Below, in pieces: positions 36,669-44,498 of a stretch of DNA of 64,000 bases. Source of the stretch: Flavobacterium sp. JAS (lineage in GTDB: Bacteria > Bacteroidota > Bacteroidia > Flavobacteriales > Flavobacteriaceae); the NCBI RefSeq assembly GCF_020991455.1, contig NZ_JAJMOX010000012.1, forward strand, positions 177,487 through 241,486, read 5' to 3'. The notes below the pieces were generated by a model. It searched no databases. It worked only from the letters and a program-made list of their open reading frames with translations, and had not been told where the DNA came from. Made by a program: the position numbers and the translations under genes. Each line of letters opens with the position of its first letter. Within the stretch, counting starts at the first letter, position 1.

Positions 36669-37154
36669 ATGCAAAGAGAAGAAATAATTGATAAGAATAA
36701 ATTATATGAACTGATTAAATTCATTTTTTCTGATTCAAAAGCAGTGATTTACGAGTCTTACTCCAAAATGGATCAAGAAATAGTATCTTTTAATAATTTT
36801 TCTAAATTTCAAAACGATTTTTAATATTCAATTCTTGAAGCAGAAAAGCATTTATCATTTGGAATTTATTATCCTGAGAGTAAGGGAAAAGCTTTAGTTA
36901 CTAAGATCAAACTTGATCCTAAAAGGTGTAAGGGAAAAACTTATAGATACAGAATAGACGGTTGGGGATTAATTTTTATTAATCTAAGTTTATTAAATAT
37001 TGAATCAAGAATTAAGTGCAATGTTTCTTGTAGTTCAAAAAAAAGAGCAAAAAGCTGGGAAAGTATAAATCCGGAATTGGGTAGTCCTGAAGAATGGGAT
37101 TGGGATCACATTGAAAGTAATATTCGGAAAATAGTTTATAGAATGAGAAAATAA
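36669..37154 (+). pseudogene. Interrupted 161-codon gene, single in-frame TAA
   Basis: Reading from ATG 36669, codons run MQREEIIDKNKLYELIKFIF to FQNDF, then a TAA at 36822-36824. The same frame then continues with protein-like sequence (YSILEAEKHLSFGIYY ... DGWGLIFINLSLL ... GSPEEWDWDHIESNI) to TAA 37152. There is one stop in 161 codons and no frame change. Amino-acid make-up on both sides is normal and rich in Trp, Gly and Cys, so this is most likely a once intact gene broken by a point mutation. The second part alone has no early ATG. I do not know the family. Confidence 0.7.
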
Positions 37155-37204
37155 ATTAACATTAGGTTTAACGTATAAGGATTAATGAATCATTTTATTT
37201 TTGT

Positions 37205-37319
37205 AAGTTAGAACTTCACAACTCGTGAAATAGCCTCTTTTTCTGTTTTTTGCTCGGACTCCTATTGGAGCACAGGTCTCAAATATACAATTCTCAAAGA
37301 CTTGTTTTAGTTTTGAGAC
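37205..37319 (+). other. Multi-hairpin non-coding segment
   Basis: A row of perfect small hairpins: AAGTT-ag-AACTT (37205-37216), TTCAC-n5-GTGAA (37215-37229), CTCC-TATT-GGAG (37259-37270) and GTCTCAAA / TTTGAGAC (37276-37283 with 37312-37319). Leader repeat copy B follows directly. It could be a structured leader or sRNA ahead of the SLATT gene. No reverse transcriptase is present to make it a retron RNA. Confidence 0.45.
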
Positions 37320-37339
37320 TTCATCCTTTTTACCTTGTA

Positions 37340-37480
37340 GCGGGAAGTATTCAATTATCTAACCAGATTATCTTGGATTATTATAATATTTTAAGATGCG
37401 CATCTTAATCTTTTCTTTTTGTTGCATAGCTACTCATATAAGTATCCAAAAGCATCAATCAAATTAAAAACCCTTTAATA
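37340..37480 (+). repeat. Leader repeat, copy B (inverted partner at 35618-35758)
   Basis: The inverted copy of the 35618-35758 element. Its 35-bp core is at 37349-37383 and its 20-bp block at 37446-37465. It ends about 140 bp before the SLATT gene, nearly the same spacing that copy A has to the DUF2779 gene, and in the same relative orientation. A palindromic AAGATGCGCATCTT occurs in its middle (37393-37406). Confidence 0.75.
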
Positions 37481-37618
37481 ATCTATAGTAAAAATAGTAT
37501 ATATTTGAAAATAAATAATGATGAAATCTATCACACGCATCTACCCAACTTTGGATGGCTTTTAGTGGTTTTGTCACGCACATAAATAGGTTAGGAAACA
37601 TTATAACAAAACACTGCA

Positions 37619-38296
37619 ATGACAGAAAAAGCAAATCAATTCACGGGACCAAAACAATATTTAGAAAAAAGCTTTCTGGAGGAATTGAATTATAAAATTT
37701 GGTCTACAAAAGCATCAAGATTTAATGCTGACAAACGCCTAAAAACAAAAGCAAAATTTTCAAATATAAGCTTAGCTTTTCTATCGGCTTATCTAATTAT
37801 TGCAAGTTTAATTTCTGTTTATAATATAAATACTGGAAATAGTGAAAATATCATAAACTATATAATAACGGCATTATCGATTTTAGTGTTGGTAGTAAGT
37901 CAGTTTGAAAATGCGCAAGATTACAAGTTGAATGCTCGAATATTCCACGATTGTGGTCTTGAATTATCAATATTATATAATGATTTACGAATGTTTAAAA
38001 CTCTCAAGAGCAACCCATCCGAATACGAAATGTATGCTTTCGCTAAAAATTTATCTGAAAAATATCAGACAGTATTGAGGAATTATCAGAATCATTCACC
38101 GATTGATTACGATATATTTCAAATTAATAATGTAAATTATTTTGAAAAGGTAGCACCAGAAAAAGTAACACCAAAAAATATTAAAAAAGTAAAACGGAGA
38201 TACTTGTGGGAAATTTATGGCTGGTATTCAGCTATGATTATTTTACCACCAATATTAATTTTAGGAATAATATTAATAGCGAATTACATAAAATAA
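37619..38296 (+). CDS. SLATT-domain two-helix membrane effector
   Basis: A 225-aa protein. Two membrane helices lie near 53-70 (ISLAFLSAYLIIASLISVY) and 80-98 (YIITALSILVLVVSQ), followed by a soluble helical part with the SLATT-like FENAQDYKLNARIFHDCGLEL. A third hydrophobic stretch closes the C-terminus (MIILPPILILGIILIANY). SLATT proteins are predicted pore-forming defence effectors linked with nucleotide or reverse-transcriptase systems. No cyclase or RT lies next to it here, so it stands alone or is served in trans. It starts about 140 bp after leader repeat B and is followed by an attC-like palindrome. Confidence 0.75.
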   Translation: MTEKANQFTGPKQYLEKSFLEELNYKIWSTKASRFNADKRLKTKAKFSNISLAFLSAYLIIASLISVYNINTGNSENIINYIITALSILVLVVSQFENAQDYKLNARIFHDCGLELSILYNDLRMFKTLKSNPSEYEMYAFAKNLSEKYQTVLRNYQNHSPIDYDIFQINNVNYFEKVAPEKVTPKNIKKVKRRYLWEIYGWYSAMIILPPILILGIILIANYIK

Positions 38297-38303
38297 AGTT
38301 CCC

Positions 38304-38415
38304 TAGTAGCCGTTTGGCGAGATTGAGGTTTTAGGCTTAATGGAAAGTTGGTTTTGTATTTGGAAAATTTGTGTTTAACCGATTCCTAACCTCGTCAAGC
38401 GCCAACGTGTTACTA
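38304..38415. other. attC-like imperfect palindrome
   Basis: The 5' arm (TAGTA, then GTTTGGCG, then GAGGTT) pairs with the 3' arm (AACCTC, CGCCAAC, TACTA). An asymmetric internal loop and a 50-bp variable centre give the two-box layout of integron attC sites. It follows a single-gene unit on the same strand and precedes another single-gene unit. No integron integrase is in the window. Similar hairpins between small genes are known to me from Bacteroidota genomes, but I cannot confirm the family. Confidence 0.5.
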
Positions 38416-38438
38416 ATAATTTTTTCAACATCAGTTAT

Positions 38439-38464
38439 AATGAGAAGCTATAATGAGAAGCTAT
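38439..38464 (+). repeat. 13-bp tandem duplication at a start codon
   Basis: AATGAGAAGCTAT occurs twice head to tail (38439-38451 and 38452-38464). The second copy holds the start of the 358-aa gene. The first holds an out-of-frame ATG that would make an 8-codon peptide. Confidence 0.9.
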
Positions 38465-39529
38465 AATAAGGAAGAGAAGAGACGATTAAAAGAAATTGAC
38501 GAACAATTGACTGCAGAAATGAAAAAGATGCAGGCAACTGTCTTAAAAAAATATCATCGTGAACGAGATGATGATGATTTAAGTATTTCATCTTTACACG
38601 GAACTATTGGAGGAAAAAACAATACATATGTTGATAGTGTAAATATGCAATTTAGTGATCCAAATGATTTTAAAGCTAAATGGATAAGAGGATTTAGAAA
38701 TTATGTAGAAAATAGATATTCTCCACTAAAGAAGCTAATGAAGGATGAAACTTTTAGAAATTACACATTAAAATTTCTTGAGCGCAATTTTTATAGAAAC
38801 TTGAAAGAAAGGACTAGAGTAAAGCCAAATGAAAATCTTTGGTCTTTATGGTTTGGTGGAGGTAAATTTATTTGGGGTTTGGTAATTGCTCCGACTTTTC
38901 GTGACAAAATATGGACAAATGATGTAAGTGAAATAAGAAGAGCGGAATATATGTATTGGACAGTTGGGCATGTTCTAAATACAGGTTTGGTTGATCCAGA
39001 AAATAATGAATTAGTAAAATTTAAAGATATTGATGAATTGTTAAGATTTTACAAGAATATTTTAAAAAGAGTTTCCAATTCACAATATGAAAAATCAATA
39101 TTTGATTTCTACGTGGAATATTTAGAAAACTCTGATGATATTTTATCAGAACCTTTCTTAATACCTGAGTTTAGATATGAAGGTCTTGAAGTTGACCATA
39201 AATACCGATTAGACTTTACAATTTTAAATTCTCATACAATGGAATTAATTGGCTTTGAACTAAGTCCTCATTCATCTCATATGTCTGTGACTAAAATAAA
39301 AGACAGAAAACAAGTTGAAGTGAATGCCGAGTTGTCGAAAAAATGGAATAAAGAAATGCAAAAAAGAAATGACTATTTTGAAGAATTTGCTATAACGACT
39401 GTTACTTTTTCGGATGATAATTTAAATGACATTAAAAAATGTTTTACCATAATGAAAAAGTATTTATCTGCTCGACCAAAAGAAAAAATTAATTTAGCTA
39501 ATGAAATAGCCGAATTAGATAATTTATAA
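38453..39529 (+). CDS. Unknown 358-aa protein, possible PD-(D/E)xK-like fold
   Basis: A 358-aa soluble protein. It begins with a charged coiled-coil-like stretch (NKEEKRRLKEIDEQLTAEMK) and has a helical middle. Near 245-275 is EVDHKYRLDFTIL followed 15 residues later by IGFELSPHSSHMS, which resembles the core of restriction-type nucleases (Asp in a strand, then Glu), though the usual final Lys is not where expected. Basic helices follow (KIKDRKQVEVNAELSKKWNKE). Its single-gene unit after an attC-like site suggests a mobile cassette. I do not recognise the family; the nuclease reading is tentative. Confidence 0.6.
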   Translation: MRSYNKEEKRRLKEIDEQLTAEMKKMQATVLKKYHRERDDDDLSISSLHGTIGGKNNTYVDSVNMQFSDPNDFKAKWIRGFRNYVENRYSPLKKLMKDETFRNYTLKFLERNFYRNLKERTRVKPNENLWSLWFGGGKFIWGLVIAPTFRDKIWTNDVSEIRRAEYMYWTVGHVLNTGLVDPENNELVKFKDIDELLRFYKNILKRVSNSQYEKSIFDFYVEYLENSDDILSEPFLIPEFRYEGLEVDHKYRLDFTILNSHTMELIGFELSPHSSHMSVTKIKDRKQVEVNAELSKKWNKEMQKRNDYFEEFAITTVTFSDDNLNDIKKCFTIMKKYLSARPKEKINLANEIAELDNL

Positions 39530-39577
39530 GACTACCCAACTGTAGTGCTAGAACGTTAGTATCAGTATTACAAAATA

Positions 39578-39597
39578 GCGGGAACAAGACTCGAACC
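39578..39597 (-). other. tRNA 3'-end fragment, possible att site
   Basis: On the minus strand the sequence reads GGTTCGAGTCTTGTTCCCGC, which has the form of a T-arm (GGTTCGAGTC) running into an acceptor strand, close to the 3' end of a Met-type tRNA. The rest of the tRNA is missing. Integrating elements often leave such fragments at one border. Confidence 0.5.
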
Positions 39598-39964
39598 ATG
39601 GCTTTAAATTTGTTTGAAATTTTTACAAAAACATATCATATATAATTTTCAACAATCCGAATTTTATATCGAAAAACATATATTTTTATTTGTATATATT
39701 TTTCCTAAAACTATCATGTTTACTGTATTTCTATTTTGGAAGAAGCTTTAAAAGTAAACCACCAGGATCAATGACAAAACGCACATTTTTTCGCAAGCTT
39801 TAAGAATCACATCCTCATTTTATTGAAATTCTCCTTCTATTTCTCGATTTTTTTTCCTACATTTACACAGGTTAGTAAACCGAAGAATTTTAAGAGTTCC
39901 CTATTAGTGCCCTGCTTTTTTTGACATAACATTACACCCAGTGTTTACTGGTGCTTTCGATACA

Positions 39965-40021
39965 GGTGGCGGAGCCTCTTTCTCCGCTGAATACGAAACC
40001 CTTAGTTTTCACTAGGGGTTT
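39965..40021 (+). other. Serine-tRNA-like remnant plus terminator
   Basis: GGTGGCGGAG (39965-39974) resembles the 5' D-arm region of a serine tRNA. It is joined directly to CCTCTTTCTCCGCT (39975-39988), which resembles its 3' end (compare CCTCTTCCTCCGCC of the intact tRNA-Ser). A hairpin AAACCCTTAG / CTAGGGGTTT (39996-40021) follows like a tRNA terminator. The body of the tRNA is absent. Confidence 0.4.
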
Positions 40022-40316
40022 TGTCGTTTTTAGCCGGAATCAAAAACTCCGGAACCCTCAATTCAAAAAAAACCTTAATTCGGACATTTCATTACTAAAT
40101 CTTAGAGACGAACTGAAGAATAATTAAATAAAATATCTTTTTTCATATCTAAATGAATCTCTCCCACTCTGCGAAGTGTTCTTATAGAAAGCTGCGTAAA
40201 TGCCTCTGCGGAGCTCTTCGAAGTATTCTTATTAAATAATAAATTTAAAGTTTTTTATCTAATCCAAAGTAAAGGCGAATGTCTCTGACTTCGCACACGT
40301 AATCTAAAGTAAACAA

Positions 40317-40345
40317 AAAAGCCACTTCATTACGGAGTGGCTTTT
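40317..40345. terminator. Intrinsic terminator
   Basis: AAAAGCCACT pairs with AGTGGCTTTT around a 9-nt loop. It lies about 80 bp downstream of the minus-strand gene ending at 40426 and would terminate it. Confidence 0.65.
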
Positions 40346-40425
40346 GGCTTTTTATAGGACTGCTGCCATTTTTAGCGAAAAACTCTTTGAATTAATCTAT
40401 GCATAATTAAATTGCATTAACCAAA

Positions 40426-40872
40426 CTATATAAAAAGAAGAATCGTTTTAAAAAACCTATGCGCTTGTTGGTGACCTATATTTTGGGTTTTATGATCCTG
40501 AAATTGTTCTTTGGATTTTGGAGTCTTTTTTAAATGTTCTTTTAAATCTCTTATACATGCACTTTTTGTTTTATAACCGTCTAGCATTATTAGATTATTG
40601 ATTTCTTCCAAAAAAGAAATGTTACCGTACAATTTTTCATCAAAAAGGCACACCAAAACATTTCTTCTTTGTTTTTCTAGTTTTAAAAATTCAATCAATT
40701 CTAATTTATTATACACTACAAATACAAAAGCATCAAAATCTTTCTTTTCTTCAATGTGGTTGGTTTTCAAAAATGAACATTCGCTAAATTTAAATTCATT
40801 GATAAGATCCTTTTTAAACATTTCTAAAAACAATCCTTTGTCATCAAATACTAAAACTTTTTCTTTTTCCAT
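40426..40872 (-). CDS. Degenerate receiver-like protein
   Basis: A 148-aa protein beginning KVLVFDDKGLFLEMF, like a response-regulator beta-1 with its acidic pair. The strand that should hold the phosphorylated Asp reads DAFVFVVYN and has none. It is followed by NVLVCLFDEK and IMLDGYKTK, in the places of the receiver beta-4 and beta-5. It is similar along its length to the protein at 53022-53459. It has no output domain. It may be a phosphorylation-independent regulator or adaptor of the nearby kinases. It stands alone between two terminators. Confidence 0.6.
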   Translation of the reverse strand: MEKEKVLVFDDKGLFLEMFKKDLINEFKFSECSFLKTNHIEEKKDFDAFVFVVYNKLELIEFLKLEKQRRNVLVCLFDEKLYGNISFLEEINNLIMLDGYKTKSACIRDLKEHLKKTPKSKEQFQDHKTQNIGHQQAHRFFKTILLFI

Positions 40873-41050
40873 CGTTCCTTTTTTTACATTTATTTTTGAA
40901 GAAATTAATCTTTAAAATAAGTACAAAAGTATCTCGATATAGGTTTAGACCCTCCCCTTAATAAGACATAAAAACCACAAAATAAGACTTTTAACCAAAA
41001 ACAATTGATCCTAAAAATCATTTGAACCAATATCATAATTCATTAAAAAA

Positions 41051-41076
41051 ATTAAGACCGCAAAAGCGGTCTTAAT
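41051..41076. terminator. Intrinsic terminator
   Basis: ATTAAGACCGC pairs perfectly with GCGGTCTTAAT around AAAA, just downstream of the minus-strand membrane-protein gene ending at 41148. Confidence 0.75.
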
Positions 41077-41147
41077 AGTACAAAAATGCATCCAACAGAT
41101 AATCAAACTGTCTCCTCCATTTTCATCTTCCAAAAATTGTAAAAATC

Positions 41148-41480
41148 TTAATATTTTATAAAATTAAATCTATCAACAAACATTAGCCCAATTAACGGAA
41201 TTGGTTTTCTTTTTTGATTAATAGCATTTATAATTCCAAAAATCAAAACAATTGCTACTCCAGCACTTAGTATTGTAAACAAAGTTGAAATTAGCGGATC
41301 AATTGGAAGAATTGGAATGAAAATAACACCTAGTATAGCGCCAAAAACACCCAAACCAAAAGATTGTTTTAAATGGTATTGTGCAAATGAAGATCGTCCT
41401 CCATTATGATAAACAACAAAAGATATTACCCATCCTATGATGGTGAGGTAACTAATAATTGAGATAGTTTTTCTGTTCAT
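41148..41480 (-). CDS. DUF4870-like small membrane protein
   Basis: A 110-aa protein with three membrane helices (about 5-24, 45-62, 66-88). Its pattern GRSSFAQYHLKQSFGLGVFG after the first helix is the common one for DUF4870-like and Tic20-type small proteins (H-x-x-Q between helices). It lies about 60 bp downstream of the OmpA/PD40 gene and may be its last operon member. Role unknown. Confidence 0.7.
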   Translation of the reverse strand: MNRKTISIISYLTIIGWVISFVVYHNGGRSSFAQYHLKQSFGLGVFGAILGVIFIPILPIDPLISTLFTILSAGVAIVLIFGIINAINQKRKPIPLIGLMFVDRFNFIKY

Positions 41481-41538
41481 TTTATAGGATTTTTGAATTA
41501 GTTTTTATTTTATTACTGAAATTAATCGTTGCGATATA

Positions 41539-43467
41539 TTATAAAGCCCTGATAATAAATTCGCTTCGTCTATTCATTTGATGTTGCTCCTCGGTACAAA
41601 TTATCCCATCAGAACAACCATTAATAAGTTGAGTTTCTCCGTAACCTTTAGCCGTTAATCTGTTGGGTGAAATACCATTTTTAATTAACCATTTCATTGT
41701 CGCCTGAGCTCTTCTTTCTGATAATTGTTTGTTGTAAAAAACTGTTTGTCGGCTATCGGTATGTGAACGAATATCTAGTTTAAGAGTTGGGTGTTGATTT
41801 AAAACATCCAATATTTTTTCTAAATCAAAAGCTGCTTCAGCGCGGATATTCGATTTATCCAAATCAAAATAGATCATTTTAATACCAAAACATTTTCCTA
41901 AATCATCTCCTATTACAACCTGACAAGAAGTTTTGTCTAACGTAATTGGTAAATTAGTTTTACCACTTTGTGTGTTGATGGTTACACTTACTTCTTTTGT
42001 AGCATACTCCTTTTTTTCAGCTCTTACATGATAAATTTTACCACATTCTACAGCAAAACTGTAAAATCCTTTTTGATCTGAAATAGTCGTACTTATTAAA
42101 ATATGTTGACTATCATACAAAGAAACTTTTGTTTCAGGTAGTATAATTCCAGTTTGAGTATCGGAAACAATACCACTTAATTCCTGCACACATCTTAGCA
42201 ATTTAGTTTCTAGGAATTTATAAATATCATCAGAACCAAGACCTCCTTCTTTATTAGATGAAAAAAAACCTCTTCTTGATTTAGTATCTATTACATAAGC
42301 AAAATCATCGTTTGGCGAATTAATATCGGCTCCAAGGTTTTGAATATTGCTTACACCATTTTGATCTATTTCTCCAACAAAAACATCTAAACCACCAAGC
42401 CCGGGATGTCCGTCTGAAGCAAAATATATTTCATTATCATCGGTTACATACGGAAATGTTTCTTTTCCTTCTGTATTGATTGTCGGTCCTAAATTTTCGG
42501 GAGTACCATATCCTCCATTGCTATTGATACTTACTTTATAAATATCAGATTGCCCGATTGTACCTGGCATATCTGATGCAAAATACAAGGTTTTTTCATC
42601 CGCACTCAAAGCCGGATGCGCCGTGCTGTAAGTGTCACTATTAAATGGAAGTTCAATTATATTGGCCCATTTATCGTTTTCGAAAGATGCTTTATAAATT
42701 TTAATTAAAGTAGTTTTATTTCCATCTTTACCCTTTTTACCATCAATGTAATTGTTTCTTGTAAAATAAACGGTCTTCCCGTCTTTTGTGAATACAGGGG
42801 TAGATTCGTTAAATTTAGAATTGATTTTTGATTTGATTTTTTTAACCGCATTTGGATTAAAATACTCATCGATATCAGATTGATAAAGATTTGTAAAATG
42901 CTCTCCTGTCCATTTGTGCTTGCGTTGTCCAAAATTACCTGTATCCCTGGCTGAAGTAAAGACTATTTTATTGAGATAAAATGCTGTTCCGTAATCAGAA
43001 TATTTACTGTTTATTCCGGCATCTTCAATTTTATATCGTCCTGAATTTGCTTTAATTTCTGCCAGATAATTTTTATTAGTTTCATAAAGTTTTGCTCTGG
43101 AATCGTTTTTTGTTTTCTGATTAAATAAATCCAAAATCTGATTTGCCTTTACTAAATCACCGGATGATTTTAGTGATTGTGCATATCGATAGTAATATTC
43201 TGGTTCGATTTCGCTATTCATGGCAAATAACTCACCATACCATTTAGCTGCTTTATCAAATTCGGAATTGAAATAGAAAGAATTTCCCAGTTTCTTAAAC
43301 ATGTCTGCAGATTTGTATCCTTTCTCGGCAATACGCTCATAGGTTTTTATGGCGTTGATATAAGCGTAATCATCGTATTTTTTATCTGCAGAAGCTGTTT
43401 TGTTCTGTGAATAACTGTTTAGTGAAATACTTACTATCGTTATACAAAGCAATATATAATTTTTCAT
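41539..43467 (-). CDS. OmpA-family protein with TPR-like and PD40 repeats
   Basis: 642 aa from ATG 43467 (MKNYILLCITIVSISLN, a signal peptide). The longer frame to 43527 would overlap PorP. In order it has TPR-like helices (about 25-150), PD40/propeller repeats (about 170-420: PVFTKDGKTVYFTRNNY, LSADEKTLYFASD, GHPGLGGLDVF), a carboxypeptidase-regulatory-like domain (LSGIVSDTQTG), and a C-terminal OmpA peptidoglycan-binding domain (IRSHTDSRQ, LSERRAQATMKWL). This is the PorE-like architecture that goes with PorP/SprF partners in type IX secretion and gliding. The PorP gene lies 10 bp upstream, in the same operon. Confidence 0.88.
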   Translation of the reverse strand: MKNYILLCITIVSISLNSYSQNKTASADKKYDDYAYINAIKTYERIAEKGYKSADMFKKLGNSFYFNSEFDKAAKWYGELFAMNSEIEPEYYYRYAQSLKSSGDLVKANQILDLFNQKTKNDSRAKLYETNKNYLAEIKANSGRYKIEDAGINSKYSDYGTAFYLNKIVFTSARDTGNFGQRKHKWTGEHFTNLYQSDIDEYFNPNAVKKIKSKINSKFNESTPVFTKDGKTVYFTRNNYIDGKKGKDGNKTTLIKIYKASFENDKWANIIELPFNSDTYSTAHPALSADEKTLYFASDMPGTIGQSDIYKVSINSNGGYGTPENLGPTINTEGKETFPYVTDDNEIYFASDGHPGLGGLDVFVGEIDQNGVSNIQNLGADINSPNDDFAYVIDTKSRRGFFSSNKEGGLGSDDIYKFLETKLLRCVQELSGIVSDTQTGIILPETKVSLYDSQHILISTTISDQKGFYSFAVECGKIYHVRAEKKEYATKEVSVTINTQSGKTNLPITLDKTSCQVVIGDDLGKCFGIKMIYFDLDKSNIRAEAAFDLEKILDVLNQHPTLKLDIRSHTDSRQTVFYNKQLSERRAQATMKWLIKNGISPNRLTAKGYGETQLINGCSDGIICTEEQHQMNRRSEFIIRAL

Positions 43468-43477
43468 AATCATTATT

Positions 43478-44395
43478 TTAGAAGAAACGTGGAGTTGTAA
43501 TTTTGCCGTTGTTTTTAAAGAATTCATAACGAAGGAAAATCTCGTGCGATCCTGAATTATAATGACTTAAATTTGTAGTTTCATGGTCATAACTATATCC
43601 CAAATAAAGACCATCTGTGACCTGGAAACCAACTGTTGCACTTAAAGCGGCGCTCCAACGATAAGAAACTCCAACAACAAATTTATCGTTGAACATAAAA
43701 TTAGCTGAAGCATCTACCTGCAATGGCGCACCTTCGATCATTTTGGCAAGTACAGCCGGTTTAAACTTAATGTATTGGTAATGGTCTAAATCGAATACGT
43801 AACCCGCAATTAAATAATAATTGATTTTATCCTTATAAATCGCAATATCATTATCATCATAACGATTGGTTTCAATGAAATTTGGAACGGATAATCCGAT
43901 ATAAGCTTTATCAGAATGCCAATACACCCCGGCTCCTATATTTGGGGAAAATTTATTATTTAAATCCTGAAACTGAGGATCTCCCTGATCTTCAGGATTT
44001 AATTTATTGATATCTAAATTGAATAAATTTGCTGTTCCTTTAATACCAAAGGAAAGTTTAAAATCTGCCGAAGTTTGTATAGTATAAGAAAGATCTGCCG
44101 ATAAATTATTTTCATTTATCGGACCGATTTTATCGTTCACTAATGAAACTCCTACACCTAAATTGCTGTTGTTTATTGGTGTATTAACCGAAAAACTGCT
44201 GGTTTCTGGCGCTCCTTCAAGCCCTACCCATTGCGTTCTGTATAAACCAAAAACACTCAGAGCACCTCTCGATCCTGCATAAGCCGGATTGATATTTATC
44301 GTATTATACATATATTGTGTAAACTGAGAATCTTGTTGTGCCGAACACAGAAATCCAGTAAATAGAACAGCCAATGTCAAAAATTTTATTCTCAT
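43478..44395 (-). CDS. PorP/SprF family type IX secretion membrane protein
   Basis: A 305-aa outer-membrane barrel. It has a signal peptide (KFLTLAVLFTGFLCSAQ) followed by the hallmark opening SQFTQYMYNTININPAYAGSRG, then many amphipathic strands to a C-terminal FLRYEFF. PorP/SprF proteins anchor or export particular surface proteins that carry a type B (CHU_C) C-terminus. The gene directly upstream here (44499-45755) encodes just such a protein, and the OmpA/PD40 partner follows after 10 bp. Length is typical. Confidence 0.92.
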   Translation of the reverse strand: MRIKFLTLAVLFTGFLCSAQQDSQFTQYMYNTININPAYAGSRGALSVFGLYRTQWVGLEGAPETSSFSVNTPINNSNLGVGVSLVNDKIGPINENNLSADLSYTIQTSADFKLSFGIKGTANLFNLDINKLNPEDQGDPQFQDLNNKFSPNIGAGVYWHSDKAYIGLSVPNFIETNRYDDNDIAIYKDKINYYLIAGYVFDLDHYQYIKFKPAVLAKMIEGAPLQVDASANFMFNDKFVVGVSYRWSAALSATVGFQVTDGLYLGYSYDHETTNLSHYNSGSHEIFLRYEFFKNNGKITTPRFF

Positions 44396-44498
44396 TTTTT
44401 TATTTTTAATAATTTATAACGATCCGTTCAAACACTTTTTGAAACTCGCGTTCTTTGGCGTTTTATAATTATTTATTGAAATTTATTTCTTCAAGAGG

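Larger units (their letters stand above)
39530..40425. other. Non-coding boundary region with tRNA-end fragments
   Basis: No gene is seen in about 900 bp. It holds a tRNA 3'-end-like fragment (39578-39597), a serine-tRNA-like scrap with its own terminator (39965-40021) and a second terminator (40317-40345). An inverted pair near 40170-40230 (CTCTGCG / CGAAG-type) was also noticed. Left of here genes are defence and mobile; right of here they are surface and signalling genes. Confidence 0.5.

Noticed and set aside
37205..37480. Retron non-coding RNA for the SLATT gene
   Set aside because: No reverse transcriptase is present in the window, and the hairpins do not show the msr/msd layout with flanking a1/a2 repeats.
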